Virus record (IMG/VR): IMGVR_UViG_3300031885_000054
Coordinates: 1 to 38,522 of that record
Origin: a virus
Direction: 5' to 3' (one strand)
Length of the DNA stretch: 38,522 nt
Made by a program: the position numbers and the translations under genes. Of the stretch, positions 31,275-38,522 are shown piece by piece; position 1 is the first letter of the stretch; each line of letters opens with the position of its first letter. The notes beneath the pieces were generated by a model. That model searched no databases. It saw only the letters and a program-made list of their open reading frames with translations, and was not told the origin of the DNA.

Positions 31275-32177
31275 ATGGCAACTGTAAATAAGCGAGTTTA
31301 TCGCCCGCAGGCGATGGCAATAAATGGAGTCGATGCCGGCGGGGCTATGTCCGCGAACATTCAGGAAGGTTACGATAATGTCCTGCGGTCCTCTCCTGAT
31401 GGTCTGCAGGTCCCTCTTCGCGACCGCGAGGTCCAGTTTTGCAGGGGTACTGTCGTTACTCAGGACTGGGTCGAGGCGATTGCGCTGCTTACCGGCACGC
31501 TCGGCACTTATGTTTTTTATGAGCGAAAAAGCGGCGTGGCCGAAGCAAGTGGCTACATCAAGCATACTATTACCGCCCCTGTGATTCACCGAATCAATTT
31601 GGCCATCACGAAGGGCGGCTATGCGACAGTGAGTTTTGACTTCGAATGTAAGCCAGCCGACCCGACCAAGACGATTGCCGATATGCACGCAATGACCGAT
31701 TCCCAGAACGCCCCGACCTATATCGCCGCCGCTCGGGGTGGTTTCCGCGTCGTATCAGCGGTCTTTGCCACTACTATCAATATTTATCACGTTACCGCCT
31801 TTAACTTTACGATTGTCCTGAGATTGGTTAAGGAGTGTAACGATGCCGATATCGGTTATACCTGCGTCGATGCGTTGCTTGATGGCTTGACCGCTAATGG
31901 CTCTATTAGTTTTCAGGATGCAACAATTACGGCTGCTACCTTATTGGCACAAATGCTGGTCACTCACGCCAAGGGCACTTTGATTTTAACACTTACTCAG
32001 GGTCAGGGTAGCGCAGCGAAGGTTGTTACCGTAGCCGGTGTCGAGTTTGATAATGCGGGCCAGACATCAGATGCAAACGCTCCGTTCACTGAATTCACTG
32101 CTAACTTTGAAATCGCCAACGACCCGACTACCCAGCTTACTCTTGCCGGCACCAATAAGATTATCAACATTGTTTAA
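31275..32177 (+). CDS. Major tail tube protein
   Basis: 300 residues, beta-rich. Repeated patterns of tube proteins: an N-terminal strand-loop (RVYRPQAMAINGVDAGGAMS), FTIVLRLVKECNDA, and TEFTANFEIANDPTT near the end. Two similar halves suggest a duplicated tube fold. No sheath gene follows, so a siphovirus-type tail fits. Ribosome site GAAAGGA about 8 bases upstream. Immediately before the tape measure, as expected. Confidence 0.78.
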   Translation: MATVNKRVYRPQAMAINGVDAGGAMSANIQEGYDNVLRSSPDGLQVPLRDREVQFCRGTVVTQDWVEAIALLTGTLGTYVFYERKSGVAEASGYIKHTITAPVIHRINLAITKGGYATVSFDFECKPADPTKTIADMHAMTDSQNAPTYIAAARGGFRVVSAVFATTINIYHVTAFNFTIVLRLVKECNDADIGYTCVDALLDGLTANGSISFQDATITAATLLAQMLVTHAKGTLILTLTQGQGSAAKVVTVAGVEFDNAGQTSDANAPFTEFTANFEIANDPTTQLTLAGTNKIINIV

Positions 32178-32186
32178 TCTGCAAGT

Positions 32187-32249
32187 GATGAGCGATGAGA
32201 AACGGGTGACGAGCAACGAACAACGAGCGACGAGCGACGAGAAACGAGC
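32187..32249. repeat. 63-bp nine-heptamer leader of the tape-measure gene
   Basis: GATGAGC, GATGAGA, AACGGGT, GACGAGC, AACGAAC, AACGAGC, GACGAGC, GACGAGA, AACGAGC in strict phase. Only nine bases separate the array from the ATG of the tape-measure gene and no Shine-Dalgarno sequence is present. Confidence 0.9.
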
Positions 32250-32258
32250 GACTAATTT

Positions 32259-33830
32259 ATGGCCAAAGACGTCAATATCCATATAAAAGCTACCGGCGGT
32301 CCCGAAGCCAAGCAGCAGCTTGAAGGCGTCGCACAGGGCACTCAAAAAGTCGGCTCCGGTGTTCAGGAGATGGGCACTAAGGCCCTCATCGGCTCCGGCT
32401 GGGTCCAGAAGGCATTGTCTTTTCTCGCGGGACCTCTTGGTTTTGCTGCTATCGCAACCGCTACCGCCAGCGGGATAATTAAAATCGCTAAATTCTTCGA
32501 TGAAATCAAGACCCGCTCCGATGAGGCCGTCCTTAAGGTTCAGTCGATTCGTGATGCCTACAAAGAACTTTTTGAGGCGATGGATACCTTTAGTGAGAAA
32601 AGCCGTCAGGTCCTGACCCTCGAAACTACCGCACTCCTGCAGAGGACCGCCGTTACCCAGCAGGTTGGTCTGCCTGTTGTCACTGCTTACGCCCGCGAAT
32701 TCCAACCTCTTCTTAAGACCGGTGAGATGACAAAACAGCAGTTTGAGCAGGGCCTTGAAGATACCCTTCGTTATGCCGGCAGGCAGGGCGCTGGTGCCGT
32801 TCCTGAAATGCTCGGTATTATGGCCGGTGGAGGAATGGTTACTCCTGAGCAGCAGGGTGCCTTCCGTAGAATGGTCACAGAGGCATCCCAGGCTGCCGGC
32901 TTGACCGAAGAGGAGCTTGTCGGGGCACTTGGCAGGGGTATGCCCACAATTAAGGCAATGGGCTGGTCCCCCGAACAGGCCTTGACCGCCGTTGCCACAC
33001 TTGCCCAGGGTGAAACTGGCCGCAAACGTGCTGCGTTACCGGCAACCACTTTACAGGCCCTTATGGGTGTTACTGTCCCTAAAGAACTTCAAAAACAAAT
33101 CCCCGCTGAAGTTGCAAAAGACCCGAGTAAATTGCTTGATCTTTTGTCTACCCTTCGCAGAAAAATGCCGCGTGAGCAATACGTAGATATCTTGACTGCC
33201 CTCTTTGGTGCCGAGGCCGCCCCGGGCATCCTTAAATTGACTGCCGCCCCTCCAAGAGGTCTTCTCGAAGCTATTACAGAGGCCGCAGGTCCCATAGGTG
33301 CGGCGAGAGAGGCCGCACAGGAAAAAGAAAGATTGAAAACTTTAGAAGCAACTACGGCAAAAGTAGAGGCCTCCGCACACCAACGTGAAATGGCCACAGT
33401 TCAAGCAGAGATGACGGCTCAAAAACAGTTGAGAGATTTAGGTGCCAAAGAGAGGGATAGATATAGAGTCGAAAGGCCCTGGCGACAAAAATGGCTTAAA
33501 GAAAAACTCGCTGTTTTAGGAACTGGAACCGGAACCGAGGAAGCTATAAAAGAACAGGCGGCATTTGACCGCTGGAAAGAAACATTAACCCCAGAAGAAA
33601 GAGAACAAATAACTAAAGAAGCATACGGTCCCTTAGCTAAACTCGAACTGTTAAATATTCGTTGGCAAGCAATGACTACCCAAGAGAAAGTCGAGTCATT
33701 ATTGGAGCATACGGAAAATCCTCCAATTCCAACCGTAATCTCTAATGATAGTCATGATATCCATTTTAATCCTGTCGTCGGCGACCCTAACAGTGTAAAA
33801 GGTCCTCGATTTATTAAAGGTATGAAGTGA
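32259..33830 (+). CDS. Tail tape-measure protein
   Basis: 523 residues, short for this class. Opening IHIKATGGPEAKQQLEGVAQ is typical; a hydrophobic stretch lies at about 53-75 (LSFLAGPLGFAAIATATASGI), followed by long helical regions. From about residue 350 onward the DNA is clearly more A-rich (EKERLKTLEATTAKVEA), possibly a mosaic joint. At about 1.5 Angstrom per residue the tail would be near 80 nm, a rough family rule. No G/GT-type chaperone frameshift pair lies upstream. Confidence 0.83.
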   Translation: MAKDVNIHIKATGGPEAKQQLEGVAQGTQKVGSGVQEMGTKALIGSGWVQKALSFLAGPLGFAAIATATASGIIKIAKFFDEIKTRSDEAVLKVQSIRDAYKELFEAMDTFSEKSRQVLTLETTALLQRTAVTQQVGLPVVTAYAREFQPLLKTGEMTKQQFEQGLEDTLRYAGRQGAGAVPEMLGIMAGGGMVTPEQQGAFRRMVTEASQAAGLTEEELVGALGRGMPTIKAMGWSPEQALTAVATLAQGETGRKRAALPATTLQALMGVTVPKELQKQIPAEVAKDPSKLLDLLSTLRRKMPREQYVDILTALFGAEAAPGILKLTAAPPRGLLEAITEAAGPIGAAREAAQEKERLKTLEATTAKVEASAHQREMATVQAEMTAQKQLRDLGAKERDRYRVERPWRQKWLKEKLAVLGTGTGTEEAIKEQAAFDRWKETLTPEEREQITKEAYGPLAKLELLNIRWQAMTTQEKVESLLEHTENPPIPTVISNDSHDIHFNPVVGDPNSVKGPRFIKGMK

Positions 33831-34073
33831 TGTCCGAAACCAGTGGAAATCTTCTTTTATCTCTGTGTTCTCTGTGGCTGAAAATAATCAGTGAAAATCT
33901 GTGTTAATCCGTGGTTAAAAAAGGTCTTAATTTATCTGTGAAAATCCGTGTTAATCTGTGGTTGAAAAAGGTCTTAATTTATCCGTGAAAATCCGTGTTA
34001 ATCTGTGGTTAATAACCTGTGAGTTTTGAAGTTTGAAACCGAAAATCGAAAATTGTAAATCGTAAATCCCTTT
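33831..34073 (+). repeat. 243-bp gap of 9-, 10- and 7-bp phrases
   Basis: CTCTGTGTT and CTCTGTGGC at 33859-33876, three long 10-bp phrase copies at about 33890-34015, then seven heptamers at 34020-34068: TGAGTTT, TGAAGTT, TGAAACC, GAAAATC, GAAAATT, GTAAATC, GTAAATC. The next ATG follows after five bases with no ribosome site. Confidence 0.88.
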
Positions 34074-34448
34074 ATGGCGACAGCCCTGACATCTATTTTC
34101 GGCTCTGAAATCAAGGTCAATAGTCAGCCCCGCGAGGTTGACCGCCAATATACCGCCTACCCGGGCGCCCACGGCAATACTGCAATGCTTATGGGCTCGC
34201 GTGGCCATCCATTGATTGTTTCAGGGACTATACGCGCTTCCACGCGTGCCCTGTGCGAGGCCGCCGTTCGTGCAGTCGAATCCTGGCAATGGTCGCCTGC
34301 ACAGGATTATACCTGCTTTAATGTCCTCTATCCTTCCGTCGTCTGGGACAAATTTATGCTTATCTCCGATGGCGAGGGCAAGACCTATCATTTTACCGCC
34401 GGCGCCGTCCGCTGCAATTTTGTCTGTTTCGGGAGGACTCTGATATGA
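34074..34448 (+). CDS. Small distal-tail-type protein
   Basis: 124 residues. Order QPREVDRQYTAYPGAHGNTA then MLMGSRGHPLIVSGTIRAST is a pattern I associate with small proteins after the tape measure in similar phages (gahG-M-lGsRG). It is probably part of the distal tail or baseplate connection. It ends overlapping the next ATG by four bases (ATGA). Function by neighbour only. Confidence 0.6.
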   Translation: MATALTSIFGSEIKVNSQPREVDRQYTAYPGAHGNTAMLMGSRGHPLIVSGTIRASTRALCEAAVRAVESWQWSPAQDYTCFNVLYPSVVWDKFMLISDGEGKTYHFTAGAVRCNFVCFGRTLI

Positions 34449-36598
34449 CGTTGGCTGATGCAAGAAGCCCATCCCGAATTGCCCAGCAGCTCGTGGTTGA
34501 GGTCCGGCTTTGTTCTGGCTCTCCTCCTCACTATTCTCTTGTCTGGACCCCTTTGTGGTCCGCCAAAGTTGACCGCATCGAGCTTAATGCCGCCTCCCGT
34601 TCTTCAACGGCTATAATATATTTTCCCACCCTCCGCTGGCATGAAAGGGCGAGGTTTTACAATCAACTTGGTAATATGTACCGTATCAGGACGAATGAGG
34701 CCGACCCTTCCAAATGGTCCGTCCTTTTTATAGGGTTCGCCACGAATCGTTTATGTTCTTTTTCAGGCGGCACTAATCTTGGTGAAGCTCACGAACGTAA
34801 CGCCGTTGTTCTTTTTGATTATCGCTGGCTTTTGTCGGTAACCTCTCCAATTTTCGGCTGGATGACCCGAGGACCCGATGATTACAACTTTTACGGTACC
34901 TATAACCAGGTCGCAAAGTATGATTCTTATGTCTGGCTGACGGGGCGGCGTGCGATTTTTAATGACGATGGCAAACCTAATAAGGACCCGATGCCTTTGC
35001 ATTTGACTCAATATACCTGTGAAATTCCCATCTTTGCCGACCCCGATATCGGCGAATACTGGACCGCACGCGATATGGTCCGTTATTGTCTGTCGCCTTT
35101 TTATAATAAAGCTTATGCTTATCTTCCTATTCCCGACCCCGAAGAACTTATCGGCCTCGACCATCTCGATTGGGACACAGTCCTTAATCATATAACCGTT
35201 GATGGCCTTAACGTCATTGATGCTATTGAGCTTATCTGCCGTCATTTGGGCTGGTCCTTCAGGGAAGATTACAATAACGCCGGCGTTCCTACAATTGTCT
35301 TTTATAAACCCGGCGCCGCATCTTCTCATACCCGCGATAATGATAATCCCGTCATACTGCACGAGCTTCACGCCCCCGCTGAGGGTGAGACAATTACTGC
35401 CGCCATTCTGCAGGGCAAAAAAATGTTATGGTCGATGGCATTGGCTGAGGACATTTCTTCTATCGTCAATAAGCCCTATGGCCTCGGCGCCCCGCATCGT
35501 TTTGAATTCACCACCGAGCTTGTCCCCGCCTGGCTTGATGATGACCTTGTCCCTGATACCTCCGGCAGCAATAATGAGCATTTATTTTTGACTGAGGCCC
35601 AGCTCCAGGACCTCCCCGACCCTGATGTGGAAAGTTTTTATAAGTATTATCACGTCAAAGGTTCTTCTTTCCTCCGCGACCCCGGCCGTAAATGGGCATT
35701 GAATGAATCCGGTAGATATTCCGCCGGCAGTTACGATAGGGGCGTTCCTTTTGATTTCTCAACCGTCATTGATGCTGTTTATATCAAGGACCGTTCCGGT
35801 AGGCGTTTTTTTGGCCCCTTTAATCGCCAATTACTGGCCTGTTTAACACGCAATAAAAGCGATTTCAATACCGTCGGAATTAAGGTCGAATTTAGTTTCG
35901 ATAGTGGTGTCACCTGGCAGGTCCTGCCGGCGACGATAAGTTCACTTCCCGATGAGGCCGGTATATACATCGAGGAGCCGAACCTGGCGGAGATGCTCGA
36001 TAAAGACAAGGAATCCAAAATTTCAGGTGGCGACCTCGATGACGTCTCCTTGAATTACTGGACTTCGCTCTGTGATGATAAGGTCAACGGCCGCGATTTT
36101 AAGAATAGTGAATGGCGGACCCGCGTCCGCATCACTGCATCCATCCAGTTAGACCGCCGCGTGGCAAAATATGTCCCCCCGAATTCTTCTACGACTTCTC
36201 CCTTCGAGCAGGTGGAGGTCTATGATTTTTCAGAGCGTTATGGTCTAAATAAAAGGACGCCGGCCAGTATTTTTTCCGGTTCCGGCCTGCCTGCCTACGA
36301 GGTGGATTCCGATTCCGTGATAACCAAGCATTTGGAAAAAATCCGCGATGCCAACCAGCATATATCAATAAGCGGCTTTTTTGTTCTCGACCGATTATGG
36401 CTCGGCGATGGCGCCGGTCGGCCTGATTTTGCGGTTGGCGATGGTATTGAAAAAGTGACCGGGCGAAATTACGACTTTTTAATTCGTTCCGGCAGCAGTT
36501 ATTTGTATCCCGAAATCTGCCAGATTGTTTATCTTCCCGATGAGCAGAAAATGCAGCTGATTACCCGTGATTTGAGGTTTGCCTCCCATGTTTTATAA
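34445..36598 (+). CDS. Baseplate hub / tail tip protein
   Basis: 717 residues. The opening about 100 residues are beta-rich (VVEVRLCSGSPPHYSLVWTP, then RIELNAASRSSTAIIYFPTL, then YRIRTNEADPSKWSVLFIGF), then a helical and mixed central part (VNVIDAIELICRHLGWSFRE-like at about 255-275), typical of hub proteins of the gp27/gpD class or their siphovirus equivalents. It would cap the tail and carry the fibres. Coupled to the preceding gene by ATGA. The fibre genes themselves are at the other genome end. Exact family not named. Confidence 0.62.
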   Translation: MTLADARSPSRIAQQLVVEVRLCSGSPPHYSLVWTPLWSAKVDRIELNAASRSSTAIIYFPTLRWHERARFYNQLGNMYRIRTNEADPSKWSVLFIGFATNRLCSFSGGTNLGEAHERNAVVLFDYRWLLSVTSPIFGWMTRGPDDYNFYGTYNQVAKYDSYVWLTGRRAIFNDDGKPNKDPMPLHLTQYTCEIPIFADPDIGEYWTARDMVRYCLSPFYNKAYAYLPIPDPEELIGLDHLDWDTVLNHITVDGLNVIDAIELICRHLGWSFREDYNNAGVPTIVFYKPGAASSHTRDNDNPVILHELHAPAEGETITAAILQGKKMLWSMALAEDISSIVNKPYGLGAPHRFEFTTELVPAWLDDDLVPDTSGSNNEHLFLTEAQLQDLPDPDVESFYKYYHVKGSSFLRDPGRKWALNESGRYSAGSYDRGVPFDFSTVIDAVYIKDRSGRRFFGPFNRQLLACLTRNKSDFNTVGIKVEFSFDSGVTWQVLPATISSLPDEAGIYIEEPNLAEMLDKDKESKISGGDLDDVSLNYWTSLCDDKVNGRDFKNSEWRTRVRITASIQLDRRVAKYVPPNSSTTSPFEQVEVYDFSERYGLNKRTPASIFSGSGLPAYEVDSDSVITKHLEKIRDANQHISISGFFVLDRLWLGDGAGRPDFAVGDGIEKVTGRNYDFLIRSGSSYLYPEICQIVYLPDEQKMQLITRDLRFASHVL

Positions 36599-36642
36599 AT
36601 ACAAGCCCCTAACCACTATTCCCGAATCACTATTCACAATTT
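36599..36642 (+). repeat. Heptamer-phased leader
   Basis: Five heptamers at 36604-36638: AGCCCCT, AACCACT, ATTCCCG, AATCACT, ATTCACA, then ATTT and the ATG. No Shine-Dalgarno sequence. A related AACCACT phrase is at 23141. Confidence 0.75.
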
Positions 36643-37116
36643 ATGAGCGCGATTATCACAATTAGCTTTTACGTTCCTCCCGATGCTTTGCCGGGTGATT
36701 ATGCCAAGTTGCACGGCAATAATGGGTCAGGTGATATCGATTGGGATGTGCCTCTTGCCGATTCGCCGATTGATTTATTCCCTAATGGTGCGGGCATTTA
36801 CGGATTTGGCTATTCTTCTTTTGGCAATACGCCTTTTGGTAAACCCGCTCCCGTGGATGTCCTCGGCTGGGGCAATGTGCCTTTCGGAAAGGGCCGCTGG
36901 GGTTATGGTGCCGCAAAAATAACCGTGACCGTTACCGTTCACGCCTGTGGCGATTATAAGTTTGGCTTTTCGCATTATGATAAGGCCGGAAATAAGCACG
37001 CCGGCTCACCTGAAGAAATCACCGTCCCCATCCACGTGGCCCCGCCCGCCCCCACGGGCCTGCGCAGGAATAGTTATGATAAAGATACTGATATTCTCGT
37101 TTTGGATGCCCTATAA
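36643..37116 (+). CDS. Gly-rich tail protein ending in an FN3-like start
   Basis: 157 residues. A Gly/Phe-rich middle (GIYGFGYSSFGNTPFGKPAP, then GWGNVPFGKGRWGYG) is a phrase seen in tail-tip proteins of related phages. A beta domain follows (ITVTVTVHACGDYKFGFSHY) and the end HVAPPAPTGLRRNSYD looks like the start of an FN3 domain that stops early. It may be a shortened tip protein. No signal peptide. Confidence 0.6.
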   Translation: MSAIITISFYVPPDALPGDYAKLHGNNGSGDIDWDVPLADSPIDLFPNGAGIYGFGYSSFGNTPFGKPAPVDVLGWGNVPFGKGRWGYGAAKITVTVTVHACGDYKFGFSHYDKAGNKHAGSPEEITVPIHVAPPAPTGLRRNSYDKDTDILVLDAL

Positions 37117-37119
37117 ATA

Positions 37120-37995
37120 GTGATTCAAAATAAACCTGAGAAAACAAAAAACCAAAAACTTAAAGCGATAGAATTATTTGCTGGTGCTGGTGGTATGGCT
37201 CTCGGGTTGCAGCAAGCAGGTATTGATGTTGTTGCGGCCGTTGAATTAGACAAAGGGTGCTGTGCTACCTTGAAGGCAAATAAAAACCACGCTTTCCCCA
37301 AAATGAAAATAATCCAAGAGGATATAACCGCGTTAAGCGGAAAAACTTTATTGAGAAGGGTCGGTCTAACTAAAGGCCAGCTCGATGTGTTAAGCGGTGG
37401 GCCGCCTTGTCAGGGATTTTCCTCGGCAAGCTCAACCCGGTCAACAAGGGACCCACGCTCTAAAATGATGTGGCAGTTTGTCCGGATGGTGGCTGAAATA
37501 CAGCCAAAATATTTCATCATAGAAAATGTCAGGGGCCTGTTGAGTTTCAAAAACTTTTTTCGGTTACTTTTAACAGCTTTAGAAAAGTGCGGGTATGTAG
37601 TAAGGTTTAATTTACTGGATGCTGTAAATTACGGAGTACCCCAGCGAAGATTAAGGGTTTTTATAGAAGGCGCTCGCAACGACCTAAACATTGTCCCTAC
37701 GTTCCCCTCTCCAACACATTTTGATATTGATAAAAAACCTAAAAGGGAGTTTATGCCCGCCCCGCTTGTTGCCCAAAAGTGCTTTGCTGCACACGGGTTT
37801 GCCCGGGGTGAGGTAGAGGATACCTGGTTCAATCCTAAATTAGAAATTATGATGAACCGTAAAACGGCCGCTGAAAAAATAGATCTGGCGGTCAAACAAA
37901 TCCTGTTGGAATGCTTATTAACTTCCCCCTTGTGTAGTCCTAAGGGGTTTTCACCGGTGGATCGTCACTATGGGTCTGTTGGGGTCCGACGTTAA
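37120..37995 (+). CDS. C5 DNA cytosine methyltransferase, atypical C-terminus
   Basis: 291 residues, GTG start four bases after the previous stop. Motif I ELFAGAGGMALGL (18-30), motif II-like AAVELD, motif IV GGPPCQGFSSA with catalytic Cys97, motif VI IENVRGLL, motif VIII NYGVPQRRLRVFIEG. After that only about 105 residues remain, and I see no usual motif IX/X or clear target-recognition domain; the last 25 residues lie over a structured DNA element. The gene is A-rich compared with its neighbours. At the right end it takes the place of mom in Mu and may modify phage DNA against host restriction. It may be truncated. Confidence 0.82.
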   Translation: MIQNKPEKTKNQKLKAIELFAGAGGMALGLQQAGIDVVAAVELDKGCCATLKANKNHAFPKMKIIQEDITALSGKTLLRRVGLTKGQLDVLSGGPPCQGFSSASSTRSTRDPRSKMMWQFVRMVAEIQPKYFIIENVRGLLSFKNFFRLLLTALEKCGYVVRFNLLDAVNYGVPQRRLRVFIEGARNDLNIVPTFPSPTHFDIDKKPKREFMPAPLVAQKCFAAHGFARGEVEDTWFNPKLEIMMNRKTAAEKIDLAVKQILLECLLTSPLCSPKGFSPVDRHYGSVGVRR

Positions 37996-38064
37996 CAAGC
38001 TTTTCTGTTGGCGGCACGTATTGCCTCCGTGACGGAGTCGCTGACCCCAGTTAAGGTGCGATCC
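37959..38064. other. Structured element at the methyltransferase 3' end
   Basis: GGATCG (37959-37964) pairs with CGATCC (38059-38064), GGGGTC (37981-37986) pairs with GACCCC (38043-38048), and an inner hairpin CTCCG-TGA-CGGAG lies at 38025-38037. Together they can form a 106-base imperfect stem-loop. It covers the last codons of the methyltransferase and the first 70 bases after it. It may be an RNA structure or a remnant of a small insertion. Confidence 0.45.
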
Positions 38065-38342
38065 ATCGAATAAGTTGTTCATAATATTGCCTTTCCGGCG
38101 CCTGCCGGCTGGCCCGCTCTGGCAAAAAACCTTGCCAAATCGGCTCGAAGATTTTTTGTCCCTATTTTATTTTGTTTGTTTTCCTCTTAACTTTAACCCT
38201 TTATTACCCATCCACAAAAAAGGTTCCAACCCCCGTAGCTCCCACAGTTTTCTCCACAACCTTTTTTCTTATGATAAACTAAAAGCCCTGTTTTGAGTGC
38301 TTTTAATAGAGTTTAAAGATTTTGGAAAAATCCATCTCCCAG
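37996..38342. other. Non-coding right-end region
   Basis: No convincing gene. A possible 73-residue + strand ORF (38075-38296) has no ribosome site or recognisable pattern. AAAAAAGGTT at 38216-38225 and AACCTTTTTT at 38258-38267 could form a weak terminator stem with a 32-base loop for the late transcript. The + strand becomes very C-rich towards the end. Confidence 0.45.
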
Positions 38343-38512
38343 TTTTTTGAAGATGGGATTTTTGGTGATTTATCCCATTTAGCCTCTCCCGATTTTTCCG
38401 CCTTCATCCCTCCCTAAAATCCCCCTTCTTACCCCTAAAACCCACAATTTCCCCTCTTTTCCCGTCATTCCCCACCCAACCTTCTTTTGTCCCATCTTAT
38501 CCTGTTCTAACA
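38343..38512. repeat. Candidate right phage end with transposase-site-like motifs
   Basis: TTTTTTGAAGATGGGAT at 38343-38359 is identical to 58-74 and in the same orientation. A shorter inverted copy is TATCCCATTT at 38370-38379. GTCCCATCTT at 38489-38498 is an inverted copy, 14 bases inside a CA at 38511-38512, mirroring the left end. The shared inverted motif near both ends supports these as transposase binding sites. Bases 38513-38522 would then be flank. Confidence 0.5.
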
Positions 38513-38522
38513 ACGAAGCTGA

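Noticed and set aside
37991-38064. attC-like integron site in the structured element
   Set aside because: No GTTRRRY core with matching inverse core was found, and there is no integrase or cassette array.
38075-38296. 73-residue ORF after the methyltransferase
   Set aside because: No ribosome site, no recognisable pattern and unusual composition; it lies in the non-coding end region.
25-38517. Five-base target-site duplication at the inferred ends
   Set aside because: ATCGC before position 30 and ACGAA after 38512 do not match, and shifting to other TG positions (1, 16, 23) gave no match either.

Overview
This window looks like an essentially complete genome, about 38.5 kb, of a Mu-like (transposable) tailed phage or prophage. 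The diagnostic genes are a MuA-type DDE transposase, a MuB-type AAA+ target protein with an N-terminal helix-turn-helix, Gam and GemA homologues, a DUF3486-type small terminase and a fused MuF head protein. The capsid module is HK97-like (portal, S78-like protease, major capsid protein). The tail module has one tube protein, one tape measure and no sheath gene that I can see, so a siphovirus-type tail is likely. No integrase, tRNA, rRNA or CRISPR array was seen. The host is probably a planctomycete-like bacterium (Phycisphaerae-like). I infer this from secreted right-handed beta-helix proteins of a type common there and from the many short phrase-like intergenic repeats; this is recognition, not a computed match.

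Layout. Positions 1-172 are a non-coding left end with several copies of an AAGATGGGAT-type motif. From about 12.98 kb back to 0.17 kb everything is leftward: a small regulator-like gene, small genes, a membrane-anchored lytic transglycosylase, a conserved phage protein, MuA, MuB, GemA, Gam, a winged-helix protein, then tail-fibre, FN3, collar-type and beta-propeller genes. At about 13.0-13.1 kb there is a divergent control region. From 13.1 to 38.0 kb everything is rightward: a ribbon-helix-helix-like regulator, a zinc-ribbon protein, lysis-type membrane proteins, terminase, portal-MuF, protease, capsid, three proteins with signal peptides, connector, tail completion, tube, tape measure, hub and a C5 DNA methyltransferase. 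The last 0.5 kb is non-coding and repeats the end motif. Canonical Mu starts its early genes near the left end and reads nearly everything rightward, so this map is rearranged.

The most unusual property is the intergenic DNA. Nearly every gap, and the inside of at least three genes, is made of short phased tandem phrases with periods of 5, 7, 9 or 10 bp. Four heptamer arrays are each nine units (63 bp) long. Two of them sit in frame inside the transposase and portal genes, one forms the leader of the tape-measure gene and one forms the leader of a small early gene. The 9- and 10-bp phrases nearly all point the same way whatever the direction of the neighbouring genes. Several genes start directly after a phrase with no visible Shine-Dalgarno sequence.

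How the genes work together: MuA and MuB would integrate and replicate the genome by transposition, and Gam would protect ends from host nucleases. DUF3486, TerL, portal-MuF, protease and capsid build and fill the head. Connector, completion, tube, tape measure and hub build the tail. The leftmost genes give the host-contact parts. The right-end methyltransferase sits where Mu carries its mom DNA-modification gene.
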